This document shows, in pieces, positions 11,231 to 17,329 of a DNA stretch of 23,518 bases (its first letter is position 1; each line of letters begins with the position of its first letter). A model generated the notes under the pieces. It did not search any database. It saw only the letters and a program-made list of their open reading frames with translations, and had not been told where the DNA came from. The stretch comes from JACKGS01 sp964448015 (GTDB lineage: Bacteria > Patescibacteriota > Saccharimonadia > Saccharimonadales > UBA7683), in NCBI GenBank assembly GCA_964448015.1, contig CAYUUV010000016.1, forward strand, positions 1 to 23,518, read 5' to 3'. The position numbers and the translations under genes are program-made.

Positions 11231-11650
11231 CTACTCTGCTAATTTGATTTTTTTGTTGTAACGCTTGAAAAGATAGTCTGCCTGTAGGGCGCTCACCTGT
11301 CGCTCCTGCATATGAGGGTCTTCTTTAGTGGAACTCACAATCTTCTTGGCTTTATCTACCCACTCCTTCTCAATAACATCTACATCATCAGCGATAAGTG
11401 GTGATCCGGTGGGTTGTGACGCAGAAGTAGGGTGTGCTTTCATCTGTTGAGGAGTAGGGACCAGCGCCTGGGCCTGCACGGGTTGAGCGGGCGCCGGAAC
11501 GCTGACGACCGGGCGCATTTCACCAACTCGCTCTGCCGAGCCAGCCACTGGGCTTTCTGGCCTTGAATACTGCTCCGCACCCTGTTGATTCTCTACAGGT
11601 GGCGCAGAATAACGTTCTGGCTGAACTGGCGTTGGTAAAGTAGGTTCCAT
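11231..11650 (-). CDS. Pro/Gln-rich protein, conserved partner of the VirD4-like gene
   Basis: 139 residues, no membrane segment. Residues 1-80 are Pro/Gln/Ala-rich and low-complexity. The C-terminal 60 residues form a charged, probably helical segment (SPLIADDVDVIEKEWVDKAK, then ALQADYLFKRY). I recall this C-terminal pattern in small CPR proteins next to type IV secretion-like ATPases, but it has no assigned function. It resembles the disordered tail of its neighbour in composition, so the two may interact. Start ATG 11650 has almost no leader, with an extended -10 just upstream. Confidence 0.75.
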   Translation of the reverse strand: MEPTLPTPVQPERYSAPPVENQQGAEQYSRPESPVAGSAERVGEMRPVVSVPAPAQPVQAQALVPTPQQMKAHPTSASQPTGSPLIADDVDVIEKEWVDKAKKIVSSTKEDPHMQERQVSALQADYLFKRYNKKIKLAE

Positions 11651-11662
11651 ATCTTATGCACC

Positions 11663-11671
11663 AGTATAACA
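11663..11671 (-). promoter_or_regulatory. Possible extended -10 promoter for the Pro-rich/VirD4-like pair
   Basis: Minus strand TGTTATACT, an extended -10 (TGN-TATACT), 12 nt before the ATG at 11650 with no good -35. This would give a leader of only a few bases. It may coexist with read-through from the membrane-protein gene upstream. Confidence 0.4.
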
Positions 11672-11692
11672 AAGAACAAGCAACTTCGCACC

Positions 11693-12088
11693 CTAGAATC
11701 GACGAATAATGTAAAACTGTACCACCACTTCAAAAGCCACTACCAGTACCGCGTCAACAACGCGTAACTGATTGAGAGTTTGTAGACCTATCAGAAAAAC
11801 AACTCCGATCGCCAAAGTAACTGCACAGTACAACAAGCGAGACCATGAGTAGTCTTGTTTGCTATAAAACATCCAAATCGTTTGCAGTAGTAAGGCAAAT
11901 ATATTGACGAGTACCAGAAATAGTACCGATAAGAATAAGATAATGACTCGTGGGCCCCCGCTCACAGGGTTTTTGGTTGCCACTATGATTGCCAATATCA
12001 AACTACTGACAACCAACCCTTTAAAAGGGAGGCCTCCGTAGGGTAAACGCCGACGTTCAGGGGGTAATTCTTGATTAATTTCTTGCAT
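11693..12088 (-). CDS. Small polytopic membrane protein, unknown function
   Basis: 131 residues from ATG 12088. A short charged N-terminus (QEINQELPPERRRLPYGGLP) is followed by about four hydrophobic segments (LVVSSLILAIIVAT, VIILFLSVLFLVLVNIFALL, LLYCAVTLAIGVVFLIGL, VVDAVLVVAFEVVVQFYII). I do not recognise the family. The open frame extends to a TTG at 12148, which would add another hydrophobic stretch (LAFLFVFFYVSIG), but no Shine-Dalgarno precedes it. The ATG has only a weak AGGTAG. The Pro-rich gene starts 42 nt after its stop, so it may belong to the same transcription unit and secretion system. The start is uncertain. Confidence 0.7.
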   Translation of the reverse strand: MQEINQELPPERRRLPYGGLPFKGLVVSSLILAIIVATKNPVSGGPRVIILFLSVLFLVLVNIFALLLQTIWMFYSKQDYSWSRLLYCAVTLAIGVVFLIGLQTLNQLRVVDAVLVVAFEVVVQFYIIRRF

Positions 12089-12191
12089 ACTACCTATTGA
12101 AACATAAAAAAATACAAACAAAAAAGCTAGAGTAGATAAATCCGCCAACTTTATAACTTTTGTAGCGCTTATTACCCTAGCTGTGACTGAC

Positions 12192-12264
12192 CGCTCTCAA
12201 ATAAATGAGAGCGATATCGCCGGAAACCGGCTGATCATAAAAGAAAGGTGCTGCCTTTTCAGGC
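12192..12264 (-). other. Three consecutive hairpins upstream of the membrane-protein gene
   Basis: In 73 nt there are three perfect stems: CGCTCTCA/TGAGAGCG (12192-12213, 6-nt loop), GCCGG/CCGGC (12219-12231, 3-nt loop) and GCCT/AGGC (12253-12264). On the minus strand the last has a GAAA tetraloop, which favours RNA on that strand, reading toward the gene at 12088. A possible promoter lies upstream on the minus strand (TTGTGT-17 bp-TATGCT). It could be a structured 5' leader. I do not recognise a known riboswitch class. Confidence 0.45.
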
Positions 12265-12438
12265 TATTGAAAGCATAGCACTATATTTTAAAAAACACAA
12301 GCACTATAATAGTGTAGTATTTACAACTATACTCTGTATTAATTGTAATATTTACGTTGTTATTTTTACAAATATTAATCATATCTAAGTCTGTAGCTGC
12401 GTAAATAATGACGAGCAATAGGCTCACTGGGCAGCACC
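12247..12438. repeat. Imperfect 23-bp inverted repeat enclosing an AT-rich segment
   Basis: GGTGCTGCC-n5-AGGCTATTG (12247-12269) is matched by CAATAGGCT-n5-GGCAGCACC (12416-12438): 9 of 9 and 8 of 9 pairs around a 5-nt mismatched block. The 146 bp between the arms are strongly AT-rich and contain no gene. It may be a long RNA stem, the ends of a degenerate mobile element, or two inverted copies of a small repeat. Confidence 0.6.
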
Positions 12439-13006
12439 AACCTACCGCGAGTATAAAAAATATACCCATTAGACCAGTTGGTCGTCATTCCACGTGATCT
12501 TCAGCAAAAATTGGCATGCAGATCTACATTTGCCACGCAGTAGTATTTTTTATTTTTTTTGTAGCCGCTACACGACCCGCCCGTTATGAACAAGTAAATT
12601 GCTGTGGTTGTCCAAACGGCAGAATCCTCGGACATACGAAAGAAACCCGTCAACGCGTATAGCAAATTTGTGAATATGAATATTAGGTAAAGGCGATATA
12701 TCTATAAACCAAACAGCACCCTCTACGATGCGGGAATAACACCACAGCTTTAAAAACCCGAAGTGTGTAACAACATACTCTAACCGCCGCATTACCACGC
12801 TACGCAAAAAGTCTCTTATCGGCATGTGGAATCTTTGATTGCGCTGTCATACCCGACAAGCACTGCTGCTCAGATAATTCGGGCAGTACGTACCGATACA
12901 ATTTTTCTTAATCCAATATTTGTGCCCCAAAAACTATCCTTTTTTATAGGCATACCAAAGTTTGTGTTCGGTACATAAAAAATGATTCCAAGCACCCAAA
13001 GATTGC
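12439..13006. other. Gene-poor stretch, nothing recognised
   Basis: About 570 bp with only short minus-strand open frames (for example 12568-12825 and 12870-13067). None has a Shine-Dalgarno site or a recognisable sequence. There is a small palindrome GACCAGTTGGTC near 12474 and a T-run followed by GTAGCCGCTAC near 12560. I see no RNA gene, CRISPR array or complete mobile element here. Remnants of a decayed gene are possible but unproven. Confidence 0.5.
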
Positions 13007-13015
13007 TGTGGATAA
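13007..13015 (-). promoter_or_regulatory. Single consensus DnaA box
   Basis: TGTGGATAA on the plus strand is TTATCCACA on the minus strand, a perfect DnaA box. It lies 28 bp upstream of the -35 of the strong promoter at 13044. I find no cluster of boxes or AT-rich unwinding region with it, so it is not evidence for an origin. Regulation of the adjacent promoter by DnaA is possible. Confidence 0.4.
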
Positions 13016-13043
13016 CTTCATATGATTTTCCGTCAATTTTGTG

Positions 13044-13072
13044 TTGACATAAGCTTTTAGAGAGCATATTAT
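13044..13072 (+). promoter_or_regulatory. Strong sigma-70 promoter of the candidate small RNA
   Basis: TTGACA (13044-13049), 17-bp spacer, TATTAT (13067-13072): a perfect -35 and a -10 with one mismatch. Predicted start about 13079. The only thing downstream before the next promoter is a hairpin and a terminator. Confidence 0.82.
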
Positions 13073-13078
13073 GATAGT

Positions 13079-13160
13079 GGCACTTGAATAAAAAAAGTGC
13101 TCAAAACAAAAAGATAGACCCTTGAAACAACGGCTACTCGCAGGCCGTTGTTTTCATTTT
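13079..13160 (+). ncRNA. Candidate small RNA (or comM leader attenuator)
   Basis: About 80 nt between a near-consensus promoter and a Rho-independent terminator. A 5' hairpin GCACTT/AAGTGC (13080-13100) is followed by an A-rich single-stranded linker (13101-13124) containing CCCTT, then the terminator stem. There is no ATG and no plausible short frame. CCCTT is complementary to purine-rich Shine-Dalgarno sites, including the AAGGG before comM (13196-13200). It could therefore be a trans-acting RNA, or the terminated leader of comM transcripts, since comM has its own promoter after the terminator. I do not recognise it as a known RNA family. Confidence 0.65.
13125..13160 (+). terminator. Rho-independent terminator of the candidate small RNA
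   Basis: AAACAACGGC (13125-13134) and GCCGTTGTTT (13144-13153) form a perfect 10-bp stem with a 9-nt loop, followed by the T-rich TTCATTTT tail. Confidence 0.85.
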
Positions 13161-13188
13161 GTATCATAAGCCGACTGTGCGCTATACT
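13159..13188 (+). promoter_or_regulatory. comM promoter
   Basis: TTGTAT (13159-13164), 18-bp spacer, TATACT (13183-13188); start about 13195. It begins inside the T-tail of the upstream terminator. The leader is about 14 nt and includes AAGGGA as a weak Shine-Dalgarno before ATG 13209. Confidence 0.65.
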
Positions 13189-13208
13189 AGAGTCAAAGGG
13201 ACACATCA

Positions 13209-14717
13209 ATGGCAACATCGAAAGTATACTCAGCGGCACATATCGGCTTTGAAGGAAGGTTGATTGAAATTGAATGTGATACAACCAAAGGACTTCCCGG
13301 CATCATTATTGTAGGCCTTGCCAACAAAGCAATCGACGAGGCCAAAGAACGCTTACGCAGTAGCATTAAAAATAGTGACCTCGTTTTCCCGCGCAAACGC
13401 ATCACCCTCAACCTTGCACCTGCCGACCTCCCCAAAGACGGTGCTTGCTACGACTTACCCATGACCGTGGCTGTCCTCGCAGCTAGTCAACAAATTAATA
13501 CCCAACTGCTTAAGGATTCACTGTTTGTAGGCGAACTTTCTTTAGACGGAAGTCTGCGACCTGTCCGTGGTATCATTACTCACGCCGAAGTTGCGAAAAC
13601 CCATAACTTTAAACGAATATTCGTACCCCGGGCCAATGGGCAACAAGCAACACTGGTGGATGACATAGATGTTATTGAAGTATCGAACCTCACCGAGCTT
13701 TGTAAGCTACTCAATAAGCCTTCCGGTATACAGCCCACGGTTGCAATCCAGCTTGAACACCTGTCGGAGAACCGCGATGCTGTTGATTTTGCGGATATTT
13801 ACGGACAGGAACACGCCAAACGAGCACTTGAAATTGCCGTGGCCGGACATCACAATATTCTTCTCAGCGGACCTCCGGGTGCTGGAAAGACTATGATGGC
13901 TCGTGCTCTCCTTTCAATCACCCCGGCACCCTCCAAAGAAGAAATCATCGCCATCACAAAACTACACAGCCTGGCTGGTGAATTAACTGCAGAAATACGC
14001 ACAGCTCGACCGTTTCGAGCACCACATCACACATCGAGTAGCGTGGCGCTCATTGGAGGAGGGCGCATACCAAAACCGGGTGAAATCAGCTTAGCCCACA
14101 AAGGCATTCTATTTCTTGACGAACTGCCAGAGTATACAAGGTCTTGTCTTGAATCACTGCGCCAGCCTCTTGAAGATCGCATTGTAACGGTTGCTCGCGC
14201 TCAAGACACTGTTGCCTTTCCGGCCGACTTTATGCTGGTTGCTACGCAGAATCCCTGCCCCTGCGGCTATTATCTCGACAAAGACCACCATTGCACCTGC
14301 ACACCGCATCAGATTACCCAGTACAATAAAAAAATCTCGGGCCCACTTCTGGATAGAATAGATCTCGTCGTTCCGGTACAGAAAGTCGCCCACAAACATC
14401 TTTTGCCAGAGGCTATATTAGATCGACAAAGTGAAGCAATACTTGCACGGGTTCTGCGGGCCCGAAAGCGACAGGCTGAACGTTTTGGTTCTACTTCAAA
14501 AATTAATGCCCATATGAATAATCGGGATATTGCCTCAAAAGCTAACCTCCCCCCAGATGTAAAACTATTTTTAGAAAACGCAGCCGCCAAACTTGCCCTT
14601 TCAGCGCGAAGTTATATGAAGGTAATACGGGTGGCGCGCACTATTGCCGATCTTGAAGATGCAGCTGACATTCAATTAAACCACATGAGTGAAGCATTGC
14701 AGTATCGCCCCCGTTGA
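13209..14717 (+). CDS. comM: ComM/YifB family AAA+ ATPase (Mg-chelatase-like)
   Basis: 502 residues, the usual size for ComM/YifB. In naturally transformable bacteria ComM is a hexameric helicase that promotes branch migration during recombination of incoming DNA. N-terminal Lon-protease-like ChlI domain (1-170, with GLPGIIIVGLANKAIDEAKE and RITLNLAPADLPKDG); AAA+ core with Walker A GPPGAGKT (221-228), the APHHTSSSVALIGGG segment (271-285) and Walker B GILFLDELPE (299-308); a Cys cluster (NPCPCG...CTCTP) and C-terminal helical domain with SARSYMKVIRVARTIADLE. The ATG at 13209 follows its own promoter and lies upstream of the infC operon, whose promoter overlaps the comM stop. If the cell takes up DNA, as the VirD4-like locus might allow, ComM fits that context, but the gene is also widespread in non-competent bacteria. 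Confidence 0.95.
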   Translation: MATSKVYSAAHIGFEGRLIEIECDTTKGLPGIIIVGLANKAIDEAKERLRSSIKNSDLVFPRKRITLNLAPADLPKDGACYDLPMTVAVLAASQQINTQLLKDSLFVGELSLDGSLRPVRGIITHAEVAKTHNFKRIFVPRANGQQATLVDDIDVIEVSNLTELCKLLNKPSGIQPTVAIQLEHLSENRDAVDFADIYGQEHAKRALEIAVAGHHNILLSGPPGAGKTMMARALLSITPAPSKEEIIAITKLHSLAGELTAEIRTARPFRAPHHTSSSVALIGGGRIPKPGEISLAHKGILFLDELPEYTRSCLESLRQPLEDRIVTVARAQDTVAFPADFMLVATQNPCPCGYYLDKDHHCTCTPHQITQYNKKISGPLLDRIDLVVPVQKVAHKHLLPEAILDRQSEAILARVLRARKRQAERFGSTSKINAHMNNRDIASKANLPPDVKLFLENAAAKLALSARSYMKVIRVARTIADLEDAADIQLNHMSEALQYRPR

Positions 14718-14742
14718 CCCCTGAGATTACATATGCTACACT
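14714..14742 (+). promoter_or_regulatory. infC operon promoter
   Basis: TTGACC (14714-14719), 17-bp spacer, TACACT (14737-14742); start about 14749. The -35 overlaps the comM stop codon. The leader before infC is only about 40 nt, too short for the long L20-binding leaders known in Bacillus. Confidence 0.7.
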
Positions 14743-14789
14743 GTTGTCAAATTAGATATAACCATATTAGTACACAGGAGTAATCAATC

Positions 14790-15317
14790 ATAGCCAAACA
14801 ACCCCAGACACGCATGAATCACGCGATTCGCGCCAATGAACTACGAGTTATTGATGAGAATGGTAATCAAGCTGGTGTGCTAACACGAAGCGAGGCCCTG
14901 CAGCGTGCTGAGCTGGCGGGACTTGATTTAGTAGAAGTATCGCCGAATGCTTCACCACCTGTCGCCCGAATTGTTGATTGGGGTAAATATAATTACCAAA
15001 AGACGAAGCAGCAGCAAAAACAAAAGAAGTTATCAAAGGTGGTTGATCTGAAGCAGATACGTCTGGGTATGCGCATCGGAGATAACGACCTTGCCATTAA
15101 AGTTAGTCGAGCACGAAAATTTTTAGAGGCTGGTCATAAAGTGAAAGTTATGTTACTCTATAAAGGTAGAGAAAATGCTCACAAGGAGTTAGGATTCACA
15201 CTATTTGAGCGCATCACTCAACAACTCGAGGATGTTGCGGTTGTGGATCAACCTGCTCAACTCAACGGGCGTAATTTAACGATCACCTACAGGAGAAGTA
15301 CACATGCCAAAAATTAA
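14790..15317 (+). CDS. infC: Translation initiation factor IF-3, likely non-AUG start
   Basis: IF-3 binds the 30S subunit, checks the start codon and keeps subunits apart. Both domains are present: N-terminal (RANELRVIDENGNQAGVLTR, DLVEVSPNASPPVARIVDWG), linker rich in Lys/Gln, and C-terminal (QIRLGMRIGDNDLAIKVSRA, KVKVMLLYKGRE). The first ATG (14814) has no ribosome binding site and would drop the conserved basic start. AGGAG at 14776-14780 lies 9 nt before an in-frame ATA (14790) and 6 nt before an in-frame ATC (14787). Starting at ATA gives a 175-residue protein beginning AKQPQTRMNHAIRA. E. coli infC starts at AUU, which IF-3 itself discriminates against, giving autoregulation; the same may apply here. 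The stop overlaps rpmI by 14 nt. Confidence 0.93.
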   Translation: MAKQPQTRMNHAIRANELRVIDENGNQAGVLTRSEALQRAELAGLDLVEVSPNASPPVARIVDWGKYNYQKTKQQQKQKKLSKVVDLKQIRLGMRIGDNDLAIKVSRARKFLEAGHKVKVMLLYKGRENAHKELGFTLFERITQQLEDVAVVDQPAQLNGRNLTITYRRSTHAKN

Positions 15318-15498
15318 GACCCATAGCGGTACCGCAAAGCGCGTCAAAAAGTCTGCAACTGGTAAGCTTATTAGAGAACGAGCCTATACGGGACACCTTC
15401 TAGCTAAAAAATCTGCGAGCAGAAAACGCAATAATGCACGGGCACACGCAGTGCATGCAAGCAATGTTAGCAATGTTAAACGTGCACTGGGTGCATAG
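15304..15498 (+). CDS. rpmI: 50S ribosomal protein L35
   Basis: 64 residues, very basic, with the L35 pattern PKIKTHSGTAKRVKKSATGK and a K/R-rich C-terminus (KSASRKRNNARAHAVH). AGGAG lies 8 nt before the ATG, inside the end of infC, and the two genes overlap by 14 nt, so translation is coupled. Position between infC and rplT is the standard arrangement. Confidence 0.96.
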   Translation: MPKIKTHSGTAKRVKKSATGKLIRERAYTGHLLAKKSASRKRNNARAHAVHASNVSNVKRALGA

Positions 15499-15520
15499 AA
15501 AAGTTCACAAGGAGTAATAC

Positions 15521-15865
15521 ATGCGAGTTAAACGAGGTGTGACCAGCCACAAGCGGCACAAAAAAGTACTGAAACAAGCGAAAGGCATGCAACATGCCAG
15601 GCGCAGTTCTATTAAACTAGCGCGTCAAGGAGTTACAAGAGCTCTCCAATACGCATACCGTGACCGACGTAATAAAAAACGTGACTTTCGGAGCTTATGG
15701 ATTACCCGTATTAATGCAGCCGTGCGCGAACATGGCATCAGTTACAGTGTTTTCATGAATAGACTCAAAGAAAAGAATGTTACCATTGATCGTAAAATAT
15801 TGAGTGAATTAGCAGTACATGAACCTGCCGCAATCAAAGAATTGGTAAAAATTACCGCCAAATAG
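15521..15865 (+). CDS. rplT: 50S ribosomal protein L20
   Basis: 114 residues; an early assembly protein of the large subunit. Motifs typical of L20: [20 protein letters not shown] at the N-terminus, then [19 protein letters not shown] and a C-terminal globular part starting at [25 protein letters not shown] lies 6 nt before the ATG, 22 nt after rpmI. It is the last gene of the infC operon, followed by a strong terminator. In other bacteria L20 represses its own operon; no obvious L20-binding leader is seen here. Confidence 0.96.
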   Translation: MRVKRGVTSHKRHKKVLKQAKGMQHARRSSIKLARQGVTRALQYAYRDRRNKKRDFRSLWITRINAAVREHGISYSVFMNRLKEKNVTIDRKILSELAVHEPAAIKELVKITAK

Positions 15866-15873
15866 CACCCGAT

Positions 15874-15913
15874 GTACTAAAAAACCTCTCAATAACGAGA
15901 GGTTTTTTAGTAC
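15874..15913. terminator. Bidirectional Rho-independent terminator between rplT and rnpB
   Basis: A perfect 17-bp palindrome: GTACTAAAAAACCTCTC, 6-nt loop AATAAC, then GAGAGGTTTTTTAGTAC. The core CCTCTC/GAGAGG is flanked by A-runs and T-runs on both sides, so it can stop transcription of rplT (plus) and of rnpB (minus). Confidence 0.92.
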
Positions 15914-16418
15914 CAGACCACCTGTAAGCCGGGTTCTGTCGTGAACGATCATCTATCTAACCCTCCTGTTGCCAAGAGGATTGAGCGGCTTTTATGGTAC
16001 CACCACAGCGGACCGCTTATATGTGATGGCACCTCCTTGCAGCAGACAGGGTTTACCCCTCTTCCGTGTCACCACGGCCGACTGTGAGCTCTTACCTCAC
16101 TCGTTTCACCCTTACCCACCAGCGTTTCACGCTGGAAAATAACAAGCACTAAGCACCAAATTCTCAATAAACCCAACGTTCGAATGACCAAATATCAAAA
16201 CTGTTTCGAGTATTCCGATTTTTGGCATTGGAATTTATTTGTAATTTGTAAAGTGTTAATTGCTCATTCCAGTGCAAAGCACTGGCGGGCGGTTTCGTTT
16301 CTGTGGCACTTTCCCTAGGGTTGCCCCCGGTTGCCGTTAGCAACTGTCTTGTCCTATGCTGCCCGGACTTTCCTCTTAAAGTACATTAAACTCCAAGCGA
16401 TCGTTAAGCGATCTGGTG
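15911..16418 (-). ncRNA. rnpB: RNase P RNA, with internal insertion
   Basis: Catalytic RNA that trims tRNA 5' leaders. Landmarks on the minus strand: GAGGAAAGTCCGGGC (about 16360-16374), AGTGCCACAGAAACGAAACCG, the segment GGTAAGGGTGAAACG, GGTAAGAGCTCAC, GAGGGGTAAACCCTG, and near the 3' end GACAGAACCCGGCTTA. Ends are set by the P1 helix, ACCAGATC (16410-16417) with GGTCTGGT (15912-15919). About 508 nt, longer than the usual 350-400, because 133 nt are inserted between two short hairpins (CCAGTGC/GCACTGG and CCAGCG/CGCTGG) in the specificity domain near P8/P9. All conserved core elements I know are present, so it is probably active. The 3' end borders the shared terminator. Confidence 0.95.
16136..16268 (-). 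repeat. AT-rich repeat-like insertion inside RNase P RNA
   Basis: The 133 nt lie between two clean hairpins of rnpB and share no sequence with the RNase P core. Plus-strand words include GGAATTTATTTGTAATTTGTAA, CTGTTTCGAG and CAAGCACTAAGCACCAAATT. The spacer at 19917-20000 has similar words (GGATTTATTTGCTATTTGAA, GTGTTTCGAC). I recall this style of sequence from intergenic spacers of many uncultured bacteria. It appears to be a member of a dispersed, low-complexity repeat family. Confidence 0.75.
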
Positions 16419-16423
16419 TACCC

Positions 16424-16432
16424 AGTATATCA
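16424..16432 (-). promoter_or_regulatory. rnpB promoter (extended -10)
   Basis: Minus strand TGATATACT, an extended -10 (TGN-TATACT), 7 nt before the P1 helix that marks the 5' end of the RNA. The -35 region (CACACA) is weak and lies inside the 3' end of the Nudix-RNase H gene. The predicted start, about 16417, agrees with the structural 5' end. Confidence 0.7.
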
Positions 16433-16444
16433 GAGAAACGCGGG

Positions 16445-17287
16445 CTATGTGTGCTGGTCGAGTATTTCATTCACTTTGCCATCCGCAGCGGCATTCTCTT
16501 CTCGAGGAATGTGCCGAAATTGTACATGCGCAAAATGCTTCATGAGTTCACGAATTTGTTGATTCATGGGCCATAATTCTCGATTTTTTACTTTATACAA
16601 ACCATTCAATTGATTCACGACAAGTAGGCTGTCGATATTAAATAAAATCGTATCATTCTGAGTCGCAAATTGTTGTGCTGCCTTGAGAGCAAGTTCAACA
16701 GCCATGTATTCTGCCTGATTATTAGTCGTGATGCCGATATAGGCTCCGCCGCTTTCCAGTAACTTACCGGATTCGTCGTATATCACAAAAGCCGATGCCG
16801 AAGGACCGGGATTACCCCTTGAACCACCATCAGTATTGATAGTTAAAGTTGTGTTTTTATCAACATTTTGTGTTTGAAAGCCACCTCTGTACTTTTCTAC
16901 GATCTGTCGAGTATCCGCCGCCAAACGCTCTTGTTGATGCTCCACTGGATTAAACCAAACAAACTCTTCATGATTTGGGCTCAGTACGATAGATTCAGAC
17001 CCATCGTAGGCCACCTCAAGCACCATTCGCATATAAGGGCCGTGGCCATCAATATGCGCAAGACTCATGTAATACAATGGCCGCTGAGCATGAACACCCA
17101 GCTCTTGTATTAGTTTTCGTTCTAGTGCATGTTCCAGATTCTCACCCAACTCAACCCTGCCACCCGGTAACTCAAGATACCCTGGTAAAAAGTGGTCATT
17201 GCGAGATCTTCTCACTAATAATATTTCTTGCTTTGCATTATGAATCAACGCATTGACAAAAATTGTCTGTTTTACATCTTTACTCAT
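16445..17287 (-). CDS. Nudix hydrolase-RNase HI fusion protein
   Basis: 280 residues from ATG 17287. Residue numbers here count from the TTG one codon earlier. The N-terminal Nudix domain (about 8-135) has ELPGGRVELGENLEHALE but ends RKLIQELGV where the Nudix box has RExxEExG, so two of its acidic residues are replaced (E to K59, E to Q62). The C-terminal RNase HI domain (about 146-280) has NTDGGSRGNPGP (D154), NNQAEYMAVELAL (E194), FNIDSLLVVNQL (D220) and EENAAAD (D270): the full acidic set for cleaving RNA in RNA-DNA hybrids. The linker is about 12 residues. The Nudix part may hydrolyse nucleotides weakly or only bind them; the RNase H part looks active. A -10 (TATAAT) ends 8 nt before the ATG, suggesting a leaderless mRNA. 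rnpB starts 27 nt after its stop. Confidence 0.9.
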   Translation of the reverse strand: MSKDVKQTIFVNALIHNAKQEILLVRRSRNDHFLPGYLELPGGRVELGENLEHALERKLIQELGVHAQRPLYYMSLAHIDGHGPYMRMVLEVAYDGSESIVLSPNHEEFVWFNPVEHQQERLAADTRQIVEKYRGGFQTQNVDKNTTLTINTDGGSRGNPGPSASAFVIYDESGKLLESGGAYIGITTNNQAEYMAVELALKAAQQFATQNDTILFNIDSLLVVNQLNGLYKVKNRELWPMNQQIRELMKHFAHVQFRHIPREENAAADGKVNEILDQHT

Positions 17288-17295
17288 CAAGAATG

Positions 17296-17326
17296 ATTAT
17301 ACTATACACCGCTACTTATGGCTCAA
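17296..17326 (-). promoter_or_regulatory. Promoter of the Nudix-RNase H gene, probably leaderless
   Basis: Minus strand TATAAT (17296-17301) or the overlapping TAGTAT (17299-17304), with TTGAGC (17321-17326) as -35 at 19 or 16 bp. The start site would fall at or within a few bases of ATG 17287, and there is no Shine-Dalgarno. Confidence 0.55.
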
Positions 17327-17329
17327 GAA

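Noticed and set aside
12247..12438. Resemblance to SRP RNA or tmRNA because of the GGTGCTGCC stems
   Set aside because: The GGAAGCAGC-type SRP loop and the tRNA-like ends and tag frame of tmRNA are absent.
12568..12825. 85-residue minus-strand open frame
   Set aside because: No Shine-Dalgarno, promoter or recognisable motif; such frames are expected by chance in 1 kb of spacer. A decayed gene cannot be excluded.
13007..13015. Possible replication origin
   Set aside because: Only one perfect DnaA box, no cluster, no dnaA or dnaN nearby, and the surrounding genes do not suggest oriC.
12870..13067. 65-residue minus-strand open frame
   Set aside because: It runs antisense through the strong promoter and DnaA box, and has no ribosome binding site or family resemblance.
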